DNA of 64,000 nt from Artocarpus heterophyllus (lineage: Eukaryota > Streptophyta > Magnoliopsida > Rosales > Moraceae): NCBI GenBank assembly GCA_025403435.1, contig CM046339.1:946212-1010211 (forward strand), in the 5' to 3' direction. Positions 22,195-33,682 of this stretch are shown here, in pieces; position 1 is the stretch's first letter, and every line of letters starts with the position of its first letter. The notes beneath the pieces were generated by a model. It ran no database searches and had not been told where the DNA came from. It was given only the letters and a program-made list of their open reading frames with translations. The position numbers were made by a program, and so were the translations under genes.

Positions 22195-25100
22195 ATGAAA
22201 ATGACGGCTAGTTGTGGAAGAAATGGAGCTGTTAGGCAGTACATAAGATCAAAAGTGCCTCGTTTGAGATGGACTCCTGAACTTCATCACTGTTTTGTTC
22301 ATGCTATCGAGAGGCTTGGGGGCCATAAAAGTCAGTTTTTAATCATATTCTCTCATTTTCTTTTGCATTTTTTTCCTGCTTTTGTTACTCTTTTTCATCT
22401 ATAATTTTATATGGATTTTCATTCTCTCTTTTGGACTTCTCTTTGTTTAGAGGCCACACCGAAACTCGTTCTTCAGTTGATGGATGTAAAAGGACTCACT
22501 ATTTCACATGTCAAAAGCCATCTCCAGGTTTCTCTCTTCTTTTCAAGCTAAGATTATCATTTTTTTTCTTCATATATATTTTAATAATAATTGTTTTGTT
22601 CGTCTGAACGACTTAGGTTTAGATATTCCATTTTTACTTTTCTCCTACCCCCTCTTTTTGTCTTTGTTTCCTTTTCTTATTTTGTCTTTGTTCGCTTTGT
22701 TTATTTCGCTCTTGTTTTGTTTAAATTAACCAGATGTACAGGAGCATGAGATGTGATCTGGGCAGACAAGGTAAGCTCCTTTTTGTTTATATTTTTCTTT
22801 CTATTTTTATATATGTATAATATGTCTTTGTATCTTATCCACACCACTTTGCTGAGATTCATTAAGATTTAGAGGCACTCTTCCATTGAAGTGTGCTGTT
22901 CCAAAACCAAAATCTCATTTTGTATGACCTTTCCAGCTTTACATTTTTTTTTTTTCAAGTTGTGACGAGCTGTTTTGCTTCATTTATTTTGTTAGTCCCT
23001 TTCTTATAGTATTTAGTATTCACACCAGTGTATATGCCAAAACCAGGTGAGAGAAAGAGAAACCATTACACTTCCGAAATCGTCTAATATTGGCACTTGT
23101 GATGAAAACCATAACCTCAGTCACATCTGTCATTAAAAGTTGAATTTTTTTACTACCCGTTTTCGCTTTCAATTTTCCTTCTCATTTTCAGCAATTATTT
23201 TATTTTATTATTATTCATTTTATATATATATGTATATATATTTCTTTACGTCTCATTGAGTTTGTTTGGGGCTATACATTCAGATAGAGGTTCATCCCAA
23301 CAAAGGAAGCATAGTTTTAATGAGCGTGATCATCACCATAGTCTCATTGACAATGATCAAGTAAATGGTGTGGCTTTTAACCTTGCCATCTTTGAAACCC
23401 ATTCGAGAATCAGATTCTCAGCTTTACAGTTGTATCCCTTCCAAAAGGTAAAAAAAAAAAAAAAAAGGAAAAAAATTATTTACTTTTACTCTATTTATAC
23501 CCTTTTTTCTCTTTGCCTGCGAAGGGTTGGCTTCAGGATCTTTTATGTGTCGAAAGAAAGTGCGAAAGAAACAAAAAGAGTAGCATTTGTTATTGGCATT
23601 TACATTATAATATATTATTCTGCCAATTTCATTTTCTGGATATTATATTTCCGATGTTGCGATCTGCTTTTGATTTCCCACAACTGATCTTGAATCATGA
23701 TATTATTGTGTGTGTGTATGTATGTATGTATGTATGTATGTATAGAGCTAGAATCGAGACAAGAAGTCCAAATGTATCTGAAAGCAGCCAACAAAAAAAA
23801 ATATCGTGCGAGACAGTAGTCTCGAATCCGTACTGTTTTGATGATTATCTGATGGCATTGGCTGAGCGTAGTGCAAGAAAGGAGATGCACCCTCAGTATT
23901 CCACAACTGCCTTCTCTCTGCCACCACAACCACAACCACAACCACAACATCGTCTTTACATGAACCTAAACCCTTTCAAATACGCTGTGCAGGAGTCCGA
24001 TTTCTTCAAGGTACGCTACTCTACACAACTATGGAAACTCACCCCTCCTCTCTCCTCTCTCTAGCTCTATATGTGTATATATATATTTTTTAAGGCATGT
24101 ATTTTTATAAAATATTTTTTAATCAAAAAAGAAAATAAAAGAAAATGGGGTGACATGAACCAAACCGTATAATATGTTGGAATGTGAGTACGTGCTCTTG
24201 TGACCACAGAAAGCAATGAATATCTCTATACGCTTTTTACCCTTTTTTTTTTCCCTAGGTCAACGGACGTCCTCTAAATTTGTTCTCGCTTCACTGCTAT
24301 ATCCAGTCCTAATACCTTTGTTCCTGTTCTTACTAGCTTAGAAGTCTCTTCCTTTCTCTCTCTAGAGATCCCTCTCTTCTTTTTCTAAAAATGGGAAAAC
24401 AGAATTTTGTGACTTTATAATATTCGTTGTGTATTTAGAGGATAAAGAGGACAAGGAAAGCCTTGAACATGTATATATTTGTGACGTTAATGGCTCTCTC
24501 TATTGTAATTAATTACTTCTATTACTACTATTTTTTTTTTCTTATCAGAATCTAACAACTGTGTTACCCTTTTATTGTTTTTATTTGTAAAGCATTTTTT
24601 GTTTTTTTTACTAATTATTATAATCCATATATATATAATTTTTTTCTGGGTGGGGGGTGGTTGTTAAATGTTATATTATTCTCCGTGCCTTGCACATGCT
24701 ATCCAGTCAGATATTTATCTTTTCGGGATTTTCCTGTTTCTTTTTTAGTTTTAGCGTTCCCAAGTAATCAAAATTCCTAGAAAATGATTCGTACGCAGCT
24801 CTCTGATTGTTGGAAACTTTTTTCTCATATATTCTTTGTGGTCCCTTATGACTCTCTAGTCGTAGGGGACCCCCCTCCTATTCTATGGTTGGCTGGCCAA
24901 ATTGGGAATTCATAATGCCCTCTTTATTGCACTCTACCAGATAGCTAATTCTAGTGTAGATGAATAGTCTTTTGCTTAGCATCTTAGTTGTGAAGCTACA
25001 TTACATCCCACTTTTAAGATACCAATCTTACGCGGTTGTACGATTTTAAAAAACAAAACAATACGAACCGTTCAATATTTTTCAACTTTTAAGCTTAATC

Positions 25101-25852
25101 TCTTCTCTTTTACGGCTGTGATCAAACTTTTATTTAACCTTTAATGACTAAAATTTAGACTACATGATATTTTTTGATATATATCACTTCGGAGTTTTGG
25201 TTCTAACCGCACTAGTTTTAAAAACAAACGGTTTAAAGCTTACACATGTTACAATATAAACTACCTCAATTCTTCGCCAAAAGACCGAAGTAGTTTTCTT
25301 CCCCAAATATGAGTGACAGTTGGTGCGACTTTGCAGTAGTATTTCATCACCTGCCCTATCTGACTGAGATATGTAGAGTATTTCGTAAAATTATTAACTG
25401 TTTATTGTGGCCTAGCGCATTAGCTTTTGTTTCTTTTAAATTGATACTTTCCCACCTAAAAAATCAAGGCATGACAATATTGTGTTGTTAGAGCAAACTC
25501 ATGGAATATTATTCACGCCAATTGATTATCAATTACTTGTGCTAAACAGGTTAACAGTCCAGAGGACGAAAAGCGTGAAGCGAAAGAGTCATTTAGACAG
25601 GAAAATACCACCACAAAGTTAGAAGCTGAAGACGTAGAAGCTGGGGGTTGTGAACTGTCATTGTCACTCCCATTGAACCAACATCATCCTTCTTCCAATA
25701 AAAGCTATGTTTCTTCAACGAGTAGTGAAATCAGTGAGGCAATCTCATCTAATTATTCTATGTCTGCAGCCTACAAAGATTGCTCTATCTCATCTTCTTC
25801 GCCGAAACTTCGTCTTAATTTAGATCTTTCTATTGCTCTATGTGGCAACTGA
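22195..25852 (+). CDS. GARP (MYB-like, SHLQMYR) transcription factor, six exons, apparent frameshift in exon 4
   Basis: Nuclear DNA-binding regulator of the plant GARP family, related to Arabidopsis At1g14600-type proteins. Exons read from GT/AG sites and phase: 22195-22330, 22451-22527, 22734-22770, 23284-23447, 23746-24010 and 25550-25852. The model gives about 326 residues. The MYB-like domain (about residues 20-75) has VPRLRWTPELHHCFV, ATPKLVLQLMDVKGLTISH and SHLQMYR, split by introns 1 and 2. The C-terminus has EAR-like LSLSL (about 262-266) and LRLNLDL (about 313-319), suggesting transcriptional repression. In exon 4 the frame entering from exon 3 does not join the frame that leads to KRARIETRSPN in exon 5. 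The second frame encodes KPIRESDSQL, as expected for the family, but has a stop just upstream. Discounting one base near 23380-23387 closes the frame through all exons. This is a true 1-bp insertion, a sequence error, or unusual splicing. ATG 22195 was chosen because no upstream ATG exists; 22201 is an alternative. Confidence 0.85.
23711..23743. repeat. (GTAT)n microsatellite in intron 4
   Basis: TATG/GTAT units run up to the acceptor of exon 5 (TATAG at 23741-23745), so length variation here sits next to a splice site. Confidence 0.85.
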
Positions 25853-26130
25853 AGAGGGGACCAAATTGTAGGATCGTCGTTATGTTTTAGGCCATGTGAT
25901 TTATGTGCTATTTATTTTACCCATATTTCTTGTTTTTCCTGTTATAGCTCTTTTTCCAGTAGTTCAATATCACTAGTTCGGATCTTCCAGTAAAATATTG
26001 ATTATAGCTTTGAATTTCCACTTTATTTTTCCTTTTTGGGTTCCAAGTTTTTAGTGGAGGGATCGTTGTTTCGATGACAGAAATGGGATTGCCTTCTTTC
26101 CTGCTAAAAAAATAAAGAATCTTCGGTCAA
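25853..26130 (+). terminator. 3' untranslated region with poly-A signal
   Basis: AATAAA at 26110-26115 lies about 258 bp after the stop codon of the GARP gene and is a plausible polyadenylation signal. T-rich sequence precedes and follows it. Confidence 0.5.
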
Positions 26131-26980
26131 TACGTTTTTTAAATTCTCTTCTTTTTATTAATTTTTTTTTTCAATAAATGACGAGATAGAATGACGAAGG
26201 GTTAGAAGATTGACGTCTAGCTCCACGGCCTGCTGTCAAAGCTTCCTGCGAATCGCTAGAAATTCCTAAAAAAGATAAAAACGTTATTTATTTATTTAAA
26301 ACTTTAGACTGATGTTTTGCAATTTGATAATTTTAGGATCACTGAGAAGAAATTATGTTCAGAATGAATCAGGATCACTTGGAACTGATTACGACATAGA
26401 TATAATTAATTGTAGCCGCCTTCAGGTAAGAGGAAAAAAAAAAGGAGTATTACTTCGTAGTGTTTTTCATCAAAAGAATACGTACGTATTTATGATAAAA
26501 TGCCAAATCCAAAACAATTTTGCAAACTATTAGGCAGTTTTGAGAAATGAGTCGGAACTAAAAAAAGTTGCAATTTAAACGTTTGAATTTATTTTATGGA
26601 ACTATATTATGTTACAACATTGTTTTGGATTTGGCATTTGGCATGATATTGATAATAAAAAGTTATAAAAATATGTATAAATAAATCCAAAACATACGTA
26701 CGGATTTTAGTGTTTAAACCATGAATAATAAAAAGCTCTTAAATGTTACAACGTTTGAATTTATTTTATGGAACTATATTTTATGTTGATCCAAAGACTA
26801 AGAATAAAGGGGTCAAATTATGAATTTCAATGTAGAAGCTTTTTTTTTATTTTTTTATTTTTCAATGAGAATGTGCGTAACACTTTATCTGTAATTAACT
26901 TTATTCATTTCACTTTAATGAAGCTATATATATAACATTTTCATGGTGGTTTTTGATCCATTGTATAAGAATGGTCTAAA
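26131..26980. other. Intergenic DNA
   Basis: No gene recognised. A short sequence is duplicated: TTTGAATTTATTTTATGGAA occurs near 26583 and again near 26754. The frame 26312-26533 shows no family features. Confidence 0.5.
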
Positions 26981-27470
26981 GGGCCAGCTTAGTAATGCTG
27001 TGGATTTTAAAAGAATTGCTTTTAGTTGTGCTGAAAGGAAAAATAGCTGTGATATAAAGCAACTGAGTGTTCGGTAAACTATAATTTGAAAAGTACATTT
27101 AGTTTTAGCAGCAATATAATGGTGTTTGAAAAATTTTAAAGTTGAATTGCTATGAATAATTAAAATGACAAAAATAGACATGATATTGATATTGAAATAT
27201 ATGTACATATTTTTTTAATCAATCAAATGCTTATATCAATTTGAGAAATAAAACCAACATAAATTTGTTCCTCATTTCTCACTAAAATCCGATTAATAAT
27301 TGTAATATCTTTTTTTTCTTCATTCACAATTTATATTACATCCAAAACAAGTAATGATGTATAACCAACAAATATATAATCTAATATATAATCAATTGCA
27401 AATATAAAATATACAGTCCATTTTACCATATATATATATATATATATGTATACACTCCAATATCAAAAAC
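26981..27470 (-). mobile_element. Probable 3' part of the PIF/Harbinger element
   Basis: GGGCCAGCTTAGTAATGCTG at 26981 looks like the terminal repeat of a Tourist/Harbinger-type element and follows TAA (26977-26979). It could instead be a separate MITE ending near 27140. The opposite end was not found. An (AT)n tract lies at about 27428-27448. Confidence 0.35.
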
Positions 27471-28265
27471 TTGATCCCGTAACTCACCATTTCTTGTGAC
27501 CCTAAAGCACTAGTCGCTTAATTTTCATCGTCACTATAGTTCTCATTTTTTTCATGCGCAAAACCATTTAGATCTTTCTTCTTTACATGGCCTAAGAAAT
27601 TCTTTCAATTGTGGATATCCGGCATCAACTAAATAATATTTTCTTATTGAAATAGAAATAAAAGAATCAATAAAATGCTAAAAACATATATGACATTAAC
27701 AATTCAACATATAAATAAGAAACGATGTGAAAATTTGTGACCTACGAGAGGTATTGGGAAGTTTGAAGTTGGGTTATGTAATGACGATAAGAATATTCTT
27801 GTATTATGAGCACTGACTTCTTACACTGCATATGCATATATAAATTGCATATCAAAATCACATACAACCATCACATTCTGGGTTGGCACTCGCTTTCATC
27901 CAATAAATGGCACTTGATCTTTTAGAGGCATTGAAGCTGGAACATGAATACCATCTATTGCGCCAATGCAATTCTATAAAAGAGAAATGTATATAAAGGA
28001 AGATTCAAGTCTTTTATATAACTAAATACAATTTAAAGAACAAATAAGCATATAAGAATTTGAGTTTACCTTAAAATGAGGCATCTAGAATCTGATGGTA
28101 TTACTTGAGGTATTTCCTTAAACTCTGAATCTGATGGTTTTAGAACATCGATACTCATATGGCATACAATCTCTAAAACATATTCAAAATATCTACTTAC
28201 AGTCTTCTCCGTGCTGCTGAAATCGCGCTCTTGTGCTAAACGATTTTCTACTATCTTTACTAGAG
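27471..28265 (-). pseudogene. PIF/Harbinger transposase (HARBI1-like), broken
   Basis: Minus-strand peptides match the PIF/Harbinger transposase: NRLAQER then TVSRYFEYVL in the N-terminal part, NCIGAIDG with IHVPASMPLKDQV in the DDE nuclease core, VMVVCDFDMQFIYA, SAHNTRIFLSSL, then YYLVDAGYPQLKEFL. An intron (27974-28069; GT...AG on the minus strand) separates MPHFK from NCIGAIDG, a clean in-frame join. A second intron at about 27650-27750 is likely. Damage includes compensating frame changes at about 28205-28235, a stop in the DDE region (after PFIG, where Arg or Lys is expected) and a missing N-terminus. Normally the enzyme cuts and inserts Harbinger and Tourist elements at TAA/TTA targets; this copy is inactive. 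Confidence 0.75.
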
Positions 28266-29106
28266 AACAAGTGAGTAGCAAAAAAGTACAAGTTACTCCT
28301 ACTCTCTAAACCAGGTAGAGAATCAAGCACCTTAACGATTTCTGTAGTACTATAATTTGGTGATGCATTGACGATCAATTTATTAAGACAATTTGGTAGC
28401 TCCTCCCACCTTCGATTTCCCTTTTCATTTTATGCCTTTCTTACTTTATTTCTCATGGTGATCAATTGGTCGTTTCTTCTTGTAATCTTGAGCTACGTTG
28501 CTTCTAATAGGTCCATCTGACTCACTATCACTCTTGATTTCTTCAAATTGAGTGCCATCACCATTTGAATCTTTTACCAAGCTCGGATGGAACATTTCTA
28601 GATGAGGGGGGCCCAAGCATAGTCTCTTGTGGGGCCATAATGTTTATAAACATTCTATTTAACCTTTGCTCCGAGCTCTGGTTTAATGCCTCTCGTCCGA
28701 AACTTTTCTACATTAGGATTGATCTGCAAGAAAACTTAAAGAAATTAAAATTCATGCAGCACTAATTAAAAAATTGAAAAACTTTGTTACCTATAAATGT
28801 ATTTTATTTTGCCACCACTCCTCAGATGTATCAATTGTCTCCCTTTTAACACTCTTCTTTAAACCAGTTTCCTTCCCAATAGGTTGCTTCAAAAGTTTCC
28901 AATCATTCTTTAAACAATCCCACTTATTCTTTAACCGTTGTTTTACATATGCTCTTCCTGTTTTTGCATTAAACTTCAACACTAGATTTTTCCATCTAAC
29001 TTTTACTAAAATGAGTTCCAGGACGATGTCCATCCTCCAAGGCTTTGATGCACAAATCACAAAAAAGATCCACAGTCTCGGGGTCCCACTTCGCCCCGCC
29101 TCGTAA
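28266..29106 (-). pseudogene. MYB/SANT-like ORF1 protein of the PIF/Harbinger element
   Basis: The minus strand encodes KWDPETVDLFCDLCIKAL, then after a one-base frame change (A-run at about 29001-29004) VRWKNLVLKFNAKTG, LKNKWDCLKNDWKL and IDTSEEWWQNKI. This is the MYB/SANT-like DNA-binding domain found in the companion ORF of plant PIF/Harbinger transposons and in related host proteins. An intron probably follows (GT near 28788, AG near 28726). The C-terminal part reads LPGLESRSNLYFFATHLF. In active elements the protein works with the transposase in excision. The C-terminus runs almost directly into the transposase, suggesting an internal deletion. Confidence 0.7.
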
Positions 29107-30062
29107 CATGGAACCCTCCACTTAAGAGCACTCAATACTATTTTTTTTTTTTTTTTTTCATTTTCTATCTGATGGAGCAAAATATCAAGTAAAGAATACG
29201 TTATGAAAAAAATGAGTCTTTTGTAAACCGATTTCAAAAACATTTCTTCAATGAAATGTACTCCAAGGAAAAAAAAAAAAAAAAAACTAGAAATAACACG
29301 CAACACACACGCGCAAGAAAGCTATTGTGAAAAATCCCAAAACATTGAACATTAGACATACACTTGTAGTGTTCAACATTCTCTTTCCTTCTAGAATTCA
29401 TCAAGCACGTTTTCTCAAAAAGTCCTTAAGATTTGGGTAAGTAATACACAAAGACAAAACTAATACCAGCTAAAAAGAAGGAAAATTTCATTTAGTATGG
29501 AAAAAAAAAAAAAAAAAAAAATTCTATTCGGTACAAAAGAAAAAGAAAATCTCTATGAAGAAAGACGAGAACAACATTTACCTGTTCAAACTACATATAA
29601 CCTATGCATATGTAATATAGAATAATAGAAAACAGATAATCTGACAACAAAAATGTGCAACAAAAATACAATCATTATTTGGATAATGATAGGCAAAAAA
29701 GGATGCATATAGGCAAATATTATATTAACAAGCTTAAATCATAAAACAAAATCAATATAAGTGAAGAAACGATAAAAATACTGAAAACACTTCCTTGTAA
29801 AAAAAAATGACAAGTTGCAAACCCGTTTAGCAGCCTCTTTCACCTTGAATAGCAATGCACAGTACAGTTTGATAGGGGAAATTCTTAATCGCCCGGTTCA
29901 TCCGCACATATGCAGAAGAAAATACAAAATCCAACATGAATTGTAGAAAATAACAAAAATTTTAATTGAAGATGTTTGGTCTAGGTAATGAGAGAAGGTC
30001 GTGGCCTACCGTCGAAGGACTATCGGCAGTGCAACGATGGGGCGACGCGTAGCGTCTATGGC
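29107..30062. other. Intergenic DNA
   Basis: Poly-T and poly-A tracts at about 29141-29158, 29270-29286 and 29500-29520. No gene recognised. It may include the 5' end of the PIF/Harbinger element, but no terminal repeat was identified. Confidence 0.5.
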
Positions 30063-32884
30063 TGTTAAATAGAATTAATTATGTTAATGTGGTCTAATTA
30101 GTGTGCCAAAACTTGATTAGTTATTGGTTGTATTTATTTTAAATTTTTTAGCATTTATTTAATTAATATTTGCATCATATTCAGTTTTTAAAATAACAAA
30201 ATTTCTGGCCACAAAATTTAAATGCATTAAGAGCCCATTTGGTTTGAGTATTTGAATAGAATATTTGAATGAAGATTTAAATTTTTATGAGAAAAAATAC
30301 TGTAGTAAAATGATTCAAATCGTGATTCAAACCACGAAATAAACGCACCCTAAAATTTTTATCAGTGTTTCCATTCCCATTTTCCTTCTATTACCAAAAT
30401 GCCACTCTTTTTGTTTTGAAAACCAAGTCAGACACGACTCATCTCTCTCTCTACGTTTCTCTCTCTTACACTCTTTTTAGTCACTGAAATCTTTTGAACA
30501 CTCAAGTACCAGATGATTAAACCATCCTTGTGCATGAAAACCAAGACAATGAGGGATAGAAGCCCTAGCCTCCAAGTTTTCAAGAGAATAGAGGCTGGCC
30601 CCTTGAAAACTTAATCTGAAATTTCTCTCACTCCTTTTAATCTGAATTTCCAATTGTGCTTCTCCTCTTTATTCTTGATGAAATCTGAGTTTGGTGGAAC
30701 AACTATGGCATGCATGTCTTACTTTGAGGGTTATGCGCATAGTAAAGTAAAATATGGTAATGTGATATTTGTGCATGTTTTGGTAAATTGAGTGAGAAAA
30801 ACAAACTAAGTATTCCCATACGTGTTTTAAATTGATGTATGTTGAGGATTTATCGATTAAAAGTCCCAGATTCGAATTTAAAATAAACTAGGTTTAGTTG
30901 TTTCAAAGTTTTGATATGGGCATGTAAATTTTTGATTTGATGTTTTAAATTGGGGAAAATAGTCCTAGAGTATTTCAAACTGTGTTTCTATGCTTTATGT
31001 ACAATTTTCATACTTTGGAACTGCAAACCAAGTCAAAAATTGAGTTTGGAGCTCGAGGGAGACGAGACCTGAAGTCTTGGAATTTTCCAGACTTTGATCA
31101 ACCGCCAGTCTGGGGTGTGCAACGTGGCTGTACCACGTGTTCCTGTAGGTTGGAAACCTGTGTAGTTTTGTGTTTTTATGTGATTTTGTTCCACTTTTCA
31201 AACGTGATATTTTTTTAAACTGTTTAAAAGATCAGAATATAGTTTGAAATCTAATTTTGATATGTATCATGATATTTTAGTGATCATATCACGTTTTTTT
31301 ATTTAATGAACAAATGGCATAATAAGGAACCAAGAAATATAATAAATGATCGGAAATATATTATTATTTTAAATTAGATTGAAGTCTAATTTTAGAACGA
31401 TGTTTATAGTTCTAAAACGTAGTAGAGCGTACGTTTAACTAGAACGGATTTAGAGCATTCGGTATTGGAGTATGCATATCAATGTAGGATTCTTCACCCC
31501 TTTTTTGGCAGCTATGTTTTAAAGATTGTTTTGACTAAGGTTATCCTTAAACATTTTTAAGAATTATTTCTGTTCTTTTTATAAAGGCAATTTCAAAATA
31601 CGAAATTTTGAGTTATATTATTTTAAGCTTCGTATATTAATATTCTTGAGATATTGGTAATATGTTTCGCCCTTAAAAATTATTCTTAATTTTTTTTTTA
31701 AGAATTTTTCTCATTATATTTTCAAAGTTATTGAAATATGTGATTTTTCTAAAGCATTTTCAAAGTTATTTGAAAATATGTTTCAAAGGAATTTTGAAAA
31801 ATTAATAGAACCTTGGTTATCGCAATCACTGAGCTTCTAAGCTTTAAATGAATTTCCAAACATTGTCTGATGTATCTATCAGATAAATGTGCTTTTATGT
31901 ATAGAGTCGGTACTTTTCTATACCGAACTTCCATTAAATTACTATGTGAACCTCGGTACATGTCTACACCGAGTTCCTATTATTTGCTTATGTTATATTT
32001 GATGGTTGTGTTAACTTCGATACTTATCTATATCAAGCTTCCCTTATTTGTTTATTTTATATTTGATAGTTGTGTTTTAACTCTAGATGCCGGTACTTGT
32101 CTATTGAGCTCCCATTAAAACCTCGATTCTTGTCCACCGAGTGCCTTAGAATTCAGGTTGTGCATAGGGTGTCCTAAGGTGCAAGTCCCAAAAACTCGGT
32201 CCGGACCACTATGGTGGTGTTAACAAATTTCTCATTTTTTTTTAATTTTTTTTATGATTTGCAACAAATCAAAGGCTTGCATCTCTAATGTAAGTATTAA
32301 TTCACTTATGATTTGAGTTAAATTATAGGTTATTACTATTAAACTGGTGAGCTAGTTTCTAAGCTTTGTACCGCTTAAGTTCAATATGTTTTTATTGAAT
32401 GTTTTACACTGAGTTTAAATGATAATTTTACTAAGCCTTTCGCTCACAGTTTTCATGTCTTTGTTGTTTTCTTTTAATTTTCCCCAAGTGGTGTGGTGCT
32501 ATATGCTAAGTTGGTGGAAGCGGTTGATGATCGAGTTCGTTAAAAAGTGTACAATTGTATCCTTTATACTTCATTTTGACATGTACATGTTAGCCTCTTA
32601 TCTGAAATGTATATTGTACACTATTTTGTCCAAACATTGTCCCATATTTTTGTTTCAATTAAACTGTAAATTCAATGAACTGTAATGTAATTTTCATATT
32701 TTTATTATTTTAATTTCGAGACTATGGAACAAATATGTTAAATATAAAATTTGTCGGGTCCACTTACTCAATTTAAATATTATTCTTTTATTTACTTTTA
32801 TTTGATTTTAATTAAATTTTGGTGTTTTATTAGTTAATATTAATTTAATTATTTTAACTAATCGTCACGTCACCAGTCACTAGT
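30063..32884 (+). mobile_element. Solo LTR S3 (eroded), about 2.8 kb
   Basis: The start region (TTAATGTGGTCTAATTAGTGTGCCA, read in two parts at 30083-30107) matches the TTAGTGTGCC block of S1 and S2. Further in, ACTAAGCCTTTCGCTCACAG near 32431 matches S1 ACTGAGCCTTTCGCTCACG. GGTGCAAGTCCCAAAAACTC with CCACTATGGTGGTGTTA near 32180-32220 matches the S1 block at 9530-9570. The end CACGTCACC near 32866 corresponds to the S1 end. Termini and target duplication are not preserved, so boundaries are approximate. It contains the second M2 MITE. No coding region. Confidence 0.65.
30231..30350. mobile_element. 120-bp Tourist-like MITE (family M2), copy 2
   Basis: Exactly 120 bp with TAA on both sides (30228-30230 and 30351-30353). 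Starts GAGCCCATTTGGTTT and ends AAATAAACGCACCC. The body is closely similar to the copy at 16300-16419. Confidence 0.8.
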
Positions 32885-33682
32885 CAATAATTAATTAATA
32901 GATGTTTTGAAAAGCCCCTAAATTTGACAAATGATGGAGGCCAAAATGATATAGGGTTTTCCATAATAATTGAACACTAGCAACGATTGGCGTTTTCAGA
33001 AAAGCACGGCATTTACGGTTTTAAACAGTAGATATGATTTCATTTTCAAAAAAATCAAGGGCATTTACGGTATTAAAAAGTTTCCTCAATTTTATGGACA
33101 GCTTAAGTGGCAAGCCAAAAGCACTGAAGGTACTGCTTCTGATTTTTAACCTTTGATTAAGCTGAAATTCTCTTAAAACTGCATTTATCAAACACTAAAT
33201 TTAGCTTGGGTTGGTACCAGAATGGATTTTGGGCTCCAAAAAGTACGGCCAATCTGAGCCCAAGTCAAATAAATTAGTGGAGAGTGTTGGACTCATCCAC
33301 ACATTCTTGCGCACTCCTGATTAAAAAAAAATAAAAATGGACGGGTTCTATAAGATAAAGGGCAAATTATTTGCAATGTAGTTTGACCAAGTAGGTTGTG
33401 TACTTATCATTTGTGTACTTATCATTAAAAACCTTACAGTAATAATAATAATAAAAACCTTACAGTAATAATAATAATAATAAAAATAAAAACAATCATT
33501 CACTCTTGCCCTTCTATGGTCTCCTCCTGAATCTAGGACATTTAGAATTTTCGTCGCCATTGCCTCCATCGGGGTGTTGTCGGCCTCAACATTGAGCGGC
33601 ATCCCTCCATCAGCTGCACAACCACAGCCCATCGCCCTCCTCCAGCTTTGTGTCATCCGTTGCTGCTTCATATATCATCCAC
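32885..33682. other. Intergenic DNA with a duplicated simple-repeat segment
   Basis: AAAACCTTACAGTAATAATA is present twice in tandem around 33427-33486, and GTGTACTTATCATT is repeated just before it. The peptide from 33348-33671 (minus) is not recognised. No gene supported. Confidence 0.5.

Noticed and set aside
23284..23447. An extra short intron in exon 4 to explain the frame change
   Set aside because: The only GT...AG pairs I found would give introns under about 60 bp or the wrong phase, below the usual plant minimum; a one-base disruption is simpler.
23256..23687. Single 143-residue ORF as a gene of its own
   Set aside because: It is exon 4 of the GARP gene read through into intron 4; splice sites and the conserved exon order explain it better.
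27428..27448. (AT)n as a transposon target or terminus
   Set aside because: Simple microsatellite; no inverted repeat or duplication associated.
30063..32884. Full-length retrotransposon
   Set aside because: No gag or pol peptides were found in any frame; only LTR-type blocks are present.
33348..33671. 107-residue minus-strand ORF
   Set aside because: Part of it is translation of a TAA microsatellite (poly-Tyr) and the remainder matches no family I know.
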